Below, piece by piece: positions 16,301-22,883 of a stretch of DNA of 31,737 bases. Both the position numbers and the translations under genes were made by a program. How positions within the stretch are numbered: position 1 is the first letter of the stretch; every line of letters starts with the position of its first letter. The notes beneath the pieces were generated by a model. It was given only the letters and a program-made list of their open reading frames with translations. It did not search any database and had not been told where the DNA came from. This stretch comes from Chitinophagales bacterium (GTDB taxonomy: Bacteria; Bacteroidota; Bacteroidia; Chitinophagales; Saprospiraceae). The stretch spans positions 1 through 31,737 of the forward strand of contig JAAFHO010000004.1 of assembly GCA_013297575.1 (NCBI GenBank). The letters are read 5' to 3'.

Positions 16301-16670
16301 CGGTAATATCTTCAAATTTTAAACCGCCGAGGTTTCGATAAACGGCGCAAGGCACTTGGTTGCCTGTAAAAATTAAATCGGGCAAACTGTCTTGATCCAA
16401 ATTAGCCGCTCCTACCCCACCCCCGTTATAAACATAGGAGTAGTCGATCATATTATGTTTTTCGTCTTCTTTGATGCTATTTACAAATTGGATGCCACAG
16501 GTATTCGCCGGTTTTTCGGTAAATAATTTTGTTTCTTTTTTTTGGCAAGAAAAAAACAGTAAAAAAAATATGGGAAGGAGTCTGCCTCCTCCCCATATCA
16601 CGGAGTAATAATTTGTATTAAAATAATCTATTGTAGTAGTCTTTTTATGAGTAGTAGAGCGGTTGAACAT
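13335..16670 (-). CDS. FG-GAP/VCBS repeat protein with ASPIC/UnbV domain, predicted lipoprotein
   Basis: The 1111-aa protein has a hydrophobic stretch, LLPIFFLLFFSC, ending in a lipobox (Cys42), so it is predicted to be an outer-membrane lipoprotein. Two blocks of FG-GAP repeats (about 75-510 and 660-1100), with calcium-binding loops such as DLDGDGDLD and DYDIDGDLD, should form beta-propellers. Between them is an ASPIC/UnbV domain (about 540-610: NGARVEI, GYQSAGDGLLYFG, VFWLDG). CRTAC1-type proteins of this design often lie beside SusC/SusD genes in Bacteroidota, and this one follows susD by 138 nt. Glycan capture is inferred; no enzyme motif is seen. The N-region is unusually long: a GTG at 16601 would give a conventional 18-residue lipoprotein signal. 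A terminator-like hairpin lies inside these codons. Confidence 0.85.
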   Translation of the reverse strand: MFNRSTTHKKTTTIDYFNTNYYSVIWGGGRLLPIFFLLFFSCQKKETKLFTEKPANTCGIQFVNSIKEDEKHNMIDYSYVYNGGGVGAANLDQDSLPDLIFTGNQVPCAVYRNLGGLKFEDITAQSGIQTTGWCTGVTFADINVDGLLDIYICRSGNFPPEQRTNLCYINQGNLHFKEQAAELGLADNGWSTQAAFFDYDRDGDLDCYVMNATNNDRYPNRIKNDRKLDGSDPASDHLYKNDNGHFSDVSKTSGIGDDAWGLGLGIGDFNNDLWPDIYVGNDFLGNDLVYINQKDGTFTNAATSLLGHTSHFSMGCDIADFNDDGLMDVFVADMMPSTNLQRKKMTGVLSAQAFGMMIGAGYQPQYMRNVLQMNTLQGFSEIGQMAGVNATDWTWSPLFADFDLDGQQDLSMTTGYLHDIIDMDFILQNNELGKKSTNLKEVDKIIKDRAAKQKGYASPIRFFKNKSDLQFVDVTSDWSGATPGYHNGSTVTDLDGDGDLDLVSNNLNALPSLFVNNTIQKDSKAQKQPNWLKITSNSTFFNGARVEIKINNSVQYRQVAFTHGYQSAGDGLLYFGIAEAQQVDTIKVFWLDGTIDVFTHIPANQTFTVKKSGTLPPITVLSPFIQTNDANKAFVQTNWKHLETPYNDFDIEPLLPHQFSREGPGIATGDINADGLEDFFVTGATAQQGCFFIQKTDGSYVEKLLNEPLPKMEEDVATALADVDGDKDLDLILVSGGIELEPNGTKYSPRLLLNNGKGDFEPTLGRLPISNQPGSCIAIADYDIDGDLDLLIGGRRTCLKYGIAGNSMLLQNDGHGQFKDVSESIAPGLKNAGMVTDACWEDWNKDGQLDFLVAGEWMPLKVFIQNKGNFTMNEIPNSAGFWYCVQSADIDNDGDMDFVAGNMGKNNKYGISEQTPLTVYAKDFDGNGYMDPIIGYYLQNQLVTVHGRDELMRQLPKLRKVFSTYGDYAKATLNEVFSEKEMATATQVHASTNLSTTFINDGSGHFSMIPLPNMAQIAPMRDIGLADLNADGKLDIIAVGNDFTWEPGSGRMDASKGWIFFGTSNGSFVPLPKSNAAFHVIGDARRLFALKNKKRQWVIARNNEKILIYNF
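16568..16598 (-). terminator. Textbook intrinsic terminator inside the 5' coding region of the lipoprotein gene
   Basis: Arms 16568-16580 and 16586-16598 give a 13-bp GC-rich stem with one G-U pair (ATATGGGAAGGAG on the plus strand against CTCCTCCCCATAT) and a 5-nt loop. On the minus strand a run of seven T (16567-16561) follows directly. It is 210 nt past the susD stop, but within the open frame of the next gene, where the same bases encode the signal-peptide core. It could end susCD transcripts or attenuate the downstream genes. Confidence 0.75.
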
Positions 16671-16735
16671 GCAGCAAAAAAAATTAAAAGAGCAATAAAT
16701 GGTTTAAAAAGTTAAATGCCTGCTATTCGACCACG

Positions 16736-16790
16736 GAACGATAAAACAATAAGGAATCAGCCAAAAGTGATAAGTTATGTTTTATCGTTC
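16736..16790. repeat. 13-bp perfect inverted repeat after susD
   Basis: GAACGATAAAACA (16736-16748) is the exact reverse complement of 16778-16790, with a 29-nt spacer. It lies 18 nt beyond the susD stop in the 138-nt gap before the lipoprotein gene. It may form a 3' end or processing structure that protects susCD mRNA. The long loop and missing T-run argue against a simple terminator. I see nothing else in this gap. Confidence 0.6.
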
Positions 16791-16808
16791 TAACTACTTC
16801 AGAGGAAA

Positions 16809-18314
16809 TTACCAGCCTGTGTTTTGCGTAATTGTAGCGTTCGACAGGATTTCAGCCTGAGGAATAGGCATTACGCGGTATTTAGTACCATCCACTTGAC
16901 GGCCAGCGTATTTTTGGATAATTTCAGCAGTTTTGCCAAAACGACGGCACAATGGGAAAGCCCAACCATCGCCAGCAAATTCGCGCATCCACTCTTCAAA
17001 AACGGCATCTTTTGTCAATGAATTGACAGGCGTAATACCTGCGCGAGAGCGAATGGCATTCAAAGTAGTTAAACCAGCAGCGTCATTCAAATTAGCGCAA
17101 GCCTCTGCATGTGCAAGATAAGCATCCGCCAAACGAAGTAATACAAAGTTTTTCTTAGTATATTGCCAACCGCCGATATTGTACTCGATTACTTTTTGGA
17201 AAATAACGTTGTTGAACTTACGATCCGCGCTACCTGGAGCAATAAATGAAGATGCCGCATTTGGATCCCATTCTACCACTTCACCACCTGCGTTTTTAGA
17301 GCGATAGCGGCTCATAAATGTAACAGGGATACGCTTGTCATTTGCGTCAGCAAACATATCTTTTCTCCAATTGATATCGCCTACAATCCAAGCATCGCCC
17401 CAGCCTGCTGCGGTAACACCATCACCTACGCTAAGGGTATTTGGATCGCCACCATCCCAGTCAGTTGGTGTAAAGTGGGCGTGCATATTATTGTAATTTA
17501 CCCAAGGAGAAATATCAAAATTACATTGAATCTCGAACAAACGTTCGTTTTGATTTTCGTGTGTAATATCCACAGTATTAGCAAAATCAGCAAAAAGCGT
17601 TAGACCACTTGTGTTCACTACTTCTTCTGCTTTTGCTTTTGCTGCTGCATTATCGCCTTTTTCCAAAAGTACTTTTGCAAGAAGGGTTTTAGCAGCCCAT
17701 TTTGTTGGGCGACCATCCGTACCCGTAGCAGGTAATTCATTTTCTGCTGCTGAAAGGTCGGCAATCATTTGAGCAATTGCTTTGTCTTTACCACCTGCAT
17801 TGGATTCATAAACACCCAATTCTTTCGTTGGGCGAATCGGCACTGGAATATTCTCGAATACTCCAAAAACTTGATACATGTACATAGCGCGCAAAAAGTG
17901 CATTTCACCAGAAGACTGTTTTGCTACATCTGCTGTAAAATTAGCACCTTTGGTGTCTAGTGCATCCAAAATTACGTTTACACGGTTGATACCGTCATAA
18001 ATTTGTGCCCAAAAAGCTAAGATATACTCATCTGTTGCTACATATTGACCGCGTTTGTAGTATTGAGGTCCTTTTTCATAGCCAGTTTGAATACCAAGCG
18101 CGCAATCAATTACGCAACGATTGTAATAAGAGTTAAACCATTCGTAGTTGAGTGGTCGGTATGCGCCATTGACACCTGCTTTTAGGTCGCTGTCATTAGC
18201 GAAGAATGTGTCTGGGCTGGAGTAATCCGGGCTTTCAGTCAGATTTTTACATTCTGTAAGCGAAAGCATGACAGCCGCAGCGATAAGTAGAGAACTTTTA
18301 AACATCTTTTTCAT
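16809..18314 (-). CDS. susD: SusD/RagB family outer-membrane lipoprotein
   Basis: SusD proteins are surface lipoproteins that form a lid on the SusC channel and bind the incoming glycan. This 501-aa protein has a signal sequence ending LSLTEC with the lipidated Cys at residue 22. The acidic residue just before the Cys is uncommon but tolerated. Family features are FLRAMYMYQVFGVFENIPV near 145-165, a TPR-like helical core (WAAKTLLAKVLLEKGD), VLLRLADAYLAHAEACANLN in the C-terminal part, and the typical ending YRVMPIPQAEI with ITQNTGW. It starts 40 nt after the susC stop, so the pair is co-transcribed. The ligand is probably a galactoside, judging by the downstream galK, galT and lacZ. The name is used in the family sense; the starch specificity of the founding member is not implied. 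Confidence 0.93.
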   Translation of the reverse strand: MKKMFKSSLLIAAAVMLSLTECKNLTESPDYSSPDTFFANDSDLKAGVNGAYRPLNYEWFNSYYNRCVIDCALGIQTGYEKGPQYYKRGQYVATDEYILAFWAQIYDGINRVNVILDALDTKGANFTADVAKQSSGEMHFLRAMYMYQVFGVFENIPVPIRPTKELGVYESNAGGKDKAIAQMIADLSAAENELPATGTDGRPTKWAAKTLLAKVLLEKGDNAAAKAKAEEVVNTSGLTLFADFANTVDITHENQNERLFEIQCNFDISPWVNYNNMHAHFTPTDWDGGDPNTLSVGDGVTAAGWGDAWIVGDINWRKDMFADANDKRIPVTFMSRYRSKNAGGEVVEWDPNAASSFIAPGSADRKFNNVIFQKVIEYNIGGWQYTKKNFVLLRLADAYLAHAEACANLNDAAGLTTLNAIRSRAGITPVNSLTKDAVFEEWMREFAGDGWAFPLCRRFGKTAEIIQKYAGRQVDGTKYRVMPIPQAEILSNATITQNTGW

Positions 18315-18354
18315 TTTTAAAAAGTGCTTTTGTAATTGTGATTAGTGTTTGTTA

Positions 18355-21300
18355 TTAAAGACCCAATTGTACACCCAAATTGAATGTACGAGCACGTGGG
18401 TAAGCGTCATAGTCATCGCCACGATTAAGTGCCGATTGGCCGCCGTTGCTCACTTCTGGATCGAAACCTGAGTATTTAGTCCATAGCGCAAGATTTTGAC
18501 CACTCACGTAAACACGCAAACTACGAATATGTTTAATTGCAGGTAGCGTATAACCCAATGATAAATTTTGCAAACGTACGAAACTACCATCTTCTATAAA
18601 GAAATTAGAACGACGGAAGAAAGAAGGGAACTCACGTGTTGCATCAACGATTGGACGCGTACCGCTCGTATTACTTGGAGACCAAGAATCTGTAGCAACT
18701 ACTTTAAATTGATTATAATTACCTACACCATCTGAATGTTCTGATGCTTGGAGATTACGTATTTTTTGTCCATGTGAGCCACGGAAGAAAATATTAAAAT
18801 CAAAACCTTTGTAATTAAGACCTGTATTAAAGCCCCAAGTTATTTTAGGTGTCGCATTTCCAAGAGAAGTACGGTCGCCATTATCAATTTTACCATCACC
18901 ATTTACATCGCGGTAGCGAACATATCCCGGCTTGTCAATACCATCCAAATGTGGATTTGCTGCAATCTCTTCAGCAGTTTGCCAAATACCAATAGCATCA
19001 AAACCATACCATCCGCCAATCGGTAAACCTTCTGCAACATACGAACCTTCTGGGCCTAAGTGCGATACAGTATAAGAATAGAATGGTGCAGTACCTCCTA
19101 AAGATACAATTTTATTCCTTAACAAAGACACATTTCCGCCGATATTTAAGCGTAAATCGCGTCTTTGAACAGCAAGTGCATTGACAGATAATTCAAGACC
19201 TTTGTTCTCCAATTCTCCAGAATTTTGTAGTGCAGAACGGTAACCAGTTGAAAATGGTGTAACTACGTTAAGTAACAAATCTTTTGTACGGTTTTTGAAG
19301 ATATCAGCAGTAAAGTTTACGCGACCTTTCAAAATACCTAAATCAACACCTAAATTGAGCATTTGTGTTCTTTCCCATTTAAGAGCAGGATTACCTACAC
19401 GTGTAATTGCCGAACCAGGAACAACCACATCTCCAACCAAATAATTTTGACCGCCAGCCAATTCAGAGGAAGATTGATAAATATCGATCTCAGAATTACC
19501 AGTTAAGCCCACAGAAAACCGCAATTTTAAGTCGGAAATAGCCTCAACATTTTTCAAAAAAGACTCCTCTTTTATGCGCCAGCCCAAAGCAAGAGATGGG
19601 AAATCCGCATATTTATTTTGAGGGCCAAATTTGGAAGAACCATCACGACGGAAAGAAACCGTAACAAGGTATTTGTCCATCAAAGAATAATTTACACGAC
19701 CCAAGAAAGAGCGAAGTGCCCAATCATTACGTCTTGAAAATGGCACTTGTGGTTTTACACCGCCATCTAAACGATTTGTTTCCAAATCATCTGTTGTGAA
19801 ATCATTGGTAGTTATACCAAACTGGCGATTATTATCGGTCTGATAAGTATAACCAACTACAGCGTCCAAATTGCTTGTTCCAAATGATTTGGAGTAGCTC
19901 AATATATTTTCGTTGATATAGTTGATTACATTACGTTGTTGGATTTCGTAAGAGCGGTTACGTTCACGACCCAAACGTGTTTGGCGGCTATACCAAGTTT
20001 CGCGGTTAGCACTGTAAAGATCTAAACCGAGTGAAGTGCGGAAATTAAGCCCCTTCATCAATTCAAAATTAACATAGTTATTGGTCAAGTAACGTGTTCC
20101 TTTGTCGCGGTCAATCACTTCATTTACCTCCGCTACGGGATTCGTTAAAAAACGACCATCATAAGATTGTAGATCGTATTTGCCATCAGCACCTCTTACT
20201 GGTCCAATTGGGCTTTGGCCAAGAATAGTGATGATGGCACCACCTGGACCACCACGGTCAGTGGGTACCGAGTTTGTAGCGGTGCGCGCTAATACTGCGT
20301 TAGTACCTACACGAACACGATCATTAAAGAACTTTGCTTCGATATTTGCACGCAAACTGTAGCGTTCGAAATCAGTATTTTGAAGAATACCTTCGTTTTT
20401 GAAATAACCAGGCGCAAATACAAAGGTTAGTTTGTCATTACCACCAGAGAAACTCAAATTATGGTTCATAATAGAGCCAGAGCGTGTTGTTTCTTTCAAC
20501 CAGTCCGTACCTTCACCAAAAGAAGAAGGATTAGCATACGGTTCTGATTGATTACGAGAGCGCGCACGGGCATTCTGATATTCGGCATACTCAGTAGCAT
20601 TCATCATTTCGATCGTTCTTGCTACGTTTTGAGTACCATAAGAACCATCATAATCGATTTTTGTCTGTCCTGATTTTCCACGCTTAGTAGTGATCAAAAC
20701 TACACCGTTTGAACCGCGAGATCCATAAATAGCCGTACCAGAGGCATCTTTCAATACCTCAACAGATTCGATATCGTTAGGATTAATGGTAGAAAGCGCA
20801 TTGCTTGCTACCCGATTACCACCTACAGAAAAGGCATCGTTGTTGGAGTAAACGGGGAAACCATCAATAACGTATAACGGCTCAGAACCTGCATTAATAG
20901 AGTTAGGGCCACGTACGCGAACGGTTACACCACCACCTGGAGCACCAGATGCTTGGGTGATATTCACACCTGCAGCACGACCCGAAATGGCTTGGTCAAC
21001 CGAAGTAACAGGGAAAGCCTTAATGTCTTCTCCTTTGATCGTTGCAACAGATGCCGTAAGATCCGATTTTTTTACTTGGCCATAACCAATTACAACTACA
21101 TCGGAAAGCAGGTTGTCATTAGATTTCAACAACACATCTACTTTAGCACTATTGCCAATGTTAATTTCCTGGGTTGAAAAACCAGTGTAGGTAAATACAA
21201 GTGTAGCACCTGCTGGTGCTTCTACTCCATAGTTACCATTGATGTCCGTAACCGTAGCGGTAGTCGTTCCTTTTACAGTAACGGTGACACCTGGTAGCCC

Positions 21301-21465
21301 TTCGCCACTGTCGTCGGTTACTTTGCCAGTAACGCGCATCGCAAATGCTTCGGGTGATGTAACAGGACCGGCTGCAAAAGTAGTTGTCATAGTTGCCGAA
21401 CCCGCCAGCAATAGGACAACAATCAAAAGTAAACGGTTTGTTAGAATGTTTAGATTCTTCTTCAT
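18355..21465 (-). CDS. susC: SusC/RagA family TonB-dependent outer-membrane transporter
   Basis: This is the outer-membrane beta-barrel that imports the glycan captured by SusD, powered by TonB. The 1036-aa protein has a signal peptide (about 1-32), a carboxypeptidase-regulatory-like domain (about 44-115: VTGKVTDDSGEGLPGVTV, FTYTGFSTQEI), a likely TonB box in SDVVVIGYG (121-129), and the plug domain (about 133-265) with PLYVIDGFPV, IESVEVLKDASGTAIYGSRG and NGVVLITTKRG. The barrel ends with ARTFNLGVQLGL, a hydrophobic C-terminus suited to barrel assembly. It heads the galactoside locus and is divergent from the LacI-family gene. A 13-bp palindrome 59 nt upstream of the ATG is a candidate operator. 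Confidence 0.95.
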   Translation of the reverse strand: MKKNLNILTNRLLLIVVLLLAGSATMTTTFAAGPVTSPEAFAMRVTGKVTDDSGEGLPGVTVTVKGTTTATVTDINGNYGVEAPAGATLVFTYTGFSTQEINIGNSAKVDVLLKSNDNLLSDVVVIGYGQVKKSDLTASVATIKGEDIKAFPVTSVDQAISGRAAGVNITQASGAPGGGVTVRVRGPNSINAGSEPLYVIDGFPVYSNNDAFSVGGNRVASNALSTINPNDIESVEVLKDASGTAIYGSRGSNGVVLITTKRGKSGQTKIDYDGSYGTQNVARTIEMMNATEYAEYQNARARSRNQSEPYANPSSFGEGTDWLKETTRSGSIMNHNLSFSGGNDKLTFVFAPGYFKNEGILQNTDFERYSLRANIEAKFFNDRVRVGTNAVLARTATNSVPTDRGGPGGAIITILGQSPIGPVRGADGKYDLQSYDGRFLTNPVAEVNEVIDRDKGTRYLTNNYVNFELMKGLNFRTSLGLDLYSANRETWYSRQTRLGRERNRSYEIQQRNVINYINENILSYSKSFGTSNLDAVVGYTYQTDNNRQFGITTNDFTTDDLETNRLDGGVKPQVPFSRRNDWALRSFLGRVNYSLMDKYLVTVSFRRDGSSKFGPQNKYADFPSLALGWRIKEESFLKNVEAISDLKLRFSVGLTGNSEIDIYQSSSELAGGQNYLVGDVVVPGSAITRVGNPALKWERTQMLNLGVDLGILKGRVNFTADIFKNRTKDLLLNVVTPFSTGYRSALQNSGELENKGLELSVNALAVQRRDLRLNIGGNVSLLRNKIVSLGGTAPFYSYTVSHLGPEGSYVAEGLPIGGWYGFDAIGIWQTAEEIAANPHLDGIDKPGYVRYRDVNGDGKIDNGDRTSLGNATPKITWGFNTGLNYKGFDFNIFFRGSHGQKIRNLQASEHSDGVGNYNQFKVVATDSWSPSNTSGTRPIVDATREFPSFFRRSNFFIEDGSFVRLQNLSLGYTLPAIKHIRSLRVYVSGQNLALWTKYSGFDPEVSNGGQSALNRGDDYDAYPRARTFNLGVQLGL

Positions 21466-21523
21466 ACGTTAAGTGTTAGTGAAATAGTTAAAAGTTTAAA
21501 ACAGACGATTTGTTGGTAACTCG

Positions 21524-21536
21524 TTTGTTCAACAAA
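21524..21536 (-). promoter_or_regulatory. Palindromic candidate operator upstream of susC
   Basis: TTTGTTCAACAAA is a perfect 6-1-6 palindrome. The plus-strand CAAAATAA (21533-21540) that overlaps it reads on the minus strand as TTATTTTG, one mismatch from the -7 consensus, so a protein bound here would block initiation at susC. A direct copy of the half-site (TTTGTT, 21509-21514) precedes it, and GTTCAACAA recurs at 21721-21729, just upstream of the LacI-family gene. A link to that regulator is inference. I see nothing else definite in this 274-nt divergent gap. Confidence 0.4.
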
Positions 21537-21739
21537 ATAAAAAAATTTAAAGGTTGGTGTCGAAAGGTATTTCAATCTATATCAGAAAAAGAAATTTAAG
21601 GTTAACACTCACTGGTTTGTATCCGTCATTTAGGCTAAAAAAGAATAATTTTATAGATTTTTGCCGTATTAAATCGTTTGCGCAATTTTTATTTTGATAT
21701 TTGCACTACGATATAACGCGGTTCAACAACTTAAACAAA

Positions 21740-22759
21740 ATGAGTAAGCACCAGTCAACGATTAAGGAGATAGCGGCGGCATTAAATGTAGCTATTTCTA
21801 CCGTTTCGAGGGCATTGAGCAATGACCCTAGGATTGGTTTGCGCACTAGAATGCGGGTAAATGAGATGGCAAAAGCACTCCATTATATACCCAATCCGGC
21901 GGCAAAATCATTGCGCAAGCAGGACGCTTTGTCTATTGGAATTGTATTGCCACAATTAAGGGAAGAGTTTTTTTCGTTGGCGTTAAATGGTATTGAAGAT
22001 GCTTTTGAAGGCAAAGGCTACAATATTTTTATTACGCAAAGCCGTGATAAAATGGAACGGGAGGCCAAAGCCACCAATTATTTCCTCAACAATCGGGTAA
22101 ATGGCGTGATTGCAAGTATCTCGGCAGAAACAACAGATTATCAACATTTTAGGGAACTACAGGAGTTTGGTGTGCCGCTCGTTTTTTTCGACCGAATACC
22201 CACAAATTTCCCTACCCATTGCGTCCGATCCAATGTAGAAGATGGCGTACTAAAGGCGATGGAGTACCTGTCTAAAAAGAATATTAAAAATATTGCGTTG
22301 CTTAACGGCCCTAAAACCTTAGGTATTTCGCAAGAACGGCTGAGGGGTTATCTTTCAGCGCTCAAAGTATTTAATTTTAAACCTACTCCAGGATTTATTA
22401 GATATACCGATTTTAGCAGGGAAAATATTGATCGGATTATGACCGATATATGGTTCAACACCGATGAAAAGCCGGAAGCGATTTTGGCATTTAACGATTA
22501 TGTGGCACTCAATGCGATGCAATGGTGCAAAAAAAACGGCATAAAACCCAACGAGGATGTGTTTTTTGTGAGTTTCGCCAATTTGCCCATTACCGATTAT
22601 CTGGATCATCCGCCAGCGGCATCTTTGGAGCAATATGCTTATTTAATGGGTGAAAAGGCCGCAAAACTGATGATTAGTCTATTGGAGGACGAATCCGTTC
22701 GATACGAAAATAATTATCAGGAAATAATTATGGACACGGAGTTGGTGGTACATATATAA
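21740..22759 (+). CDS. LacI-family transcriptional regulator
   Basis: This 339-aa protein, of normal family length, has the LacI helix-turn-helix at residues 6-27 (STIKEIAAALNVAISTVSRA), the hinge (NPAAKSLRK, 52-60) and a periplasmic-binding-protein-like effector domain (IGIVLPQLREEFFSLALNGI; RVNGVIASIS; FFDRIP; AILAFNDYVALNAM). It should bind an operator dimerically and respond to a sugar. Position opposite susC and the gal/lac genes suggests control by a galactoside or galactose derivative. A TTG at 21701 would extend the protein by 13 residues, but the helix-turn-helix normally begins close to the start, so the ATG at 21740 is preferred. The palindrome TTGCGCAA (21678-21685) upstream has the central CG pair usual in LacI-type operators and could mediate autoregulation. 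Confidence 0.9.
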   Translation: MSKHQSTIKEIAAALNVAISTVSRALSNDPRIGLRTRMRVNEMAKALHYIPNPAAKSLRKQDALSIGIVLPQLREEFFSLALNGIEDAFEGKGYNIFITQSRDKMEREAKATNYFLNNRVNGVIASISAETTDYQHFRELQEFGVPLVFFDRIPTNFPTHCVRSNVEDGVLKAMEYLSKKNIKNIALLNGPKTLGISQERLRGYLSALKVFNFKPTPGFIRYTDFSRENIDRIMTDIWFNTDEKPEAILAFNDYVALNAMQWCKKNGIKPNEDVFFVSFANLPITDYLDHPPAASLEQYAYLMGEKAAKLMISLLEDESVRYENNYQEIIMDTELVVHI

Positions 22760-22775
22760 TTACATTACCTTTACG

Positions 22776-22800
22776 CCATTGTTTTAATCCATTACAATGG
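22776..22800 (+). terminator. Small hairpin after the LacI-family gene
   Basis: CCATTGT (22776-22782) pairs with ACAATGG (22794-22800), 17 nt past the regulator's stop. A near-perfect palindrome at 22809-22826 follows. Neither has a strong T-tract; both may act with the larger hairpin at 22829-22865. Confidence 0.4.
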
Positions 22801-22828
22801 TTTCCCGACCATATTTTAAAGTATGGAC

Positions 22829-22865
22829 AAGGCCGACAGACTCGTCATGGAGTACTGTCGGCCTT
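22829..22865 (+). terminator. Intrinsic terminator between convergent genes
   Basis: AAGGCCGACAG (22829-22839) pairs perfectly with CTGTCGGCCTT (22855-22865) around a 15-nt loop, followed by TGTTGTTTTAAT on the plus strand. It ends the LacI-family transcript and, being 18 nt from the stop of the convergent giant-protein gene, probably serves both. Confidence 0.8.
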
Positions 22866-22883
22866 TGTTGTTTTAATAGATAC

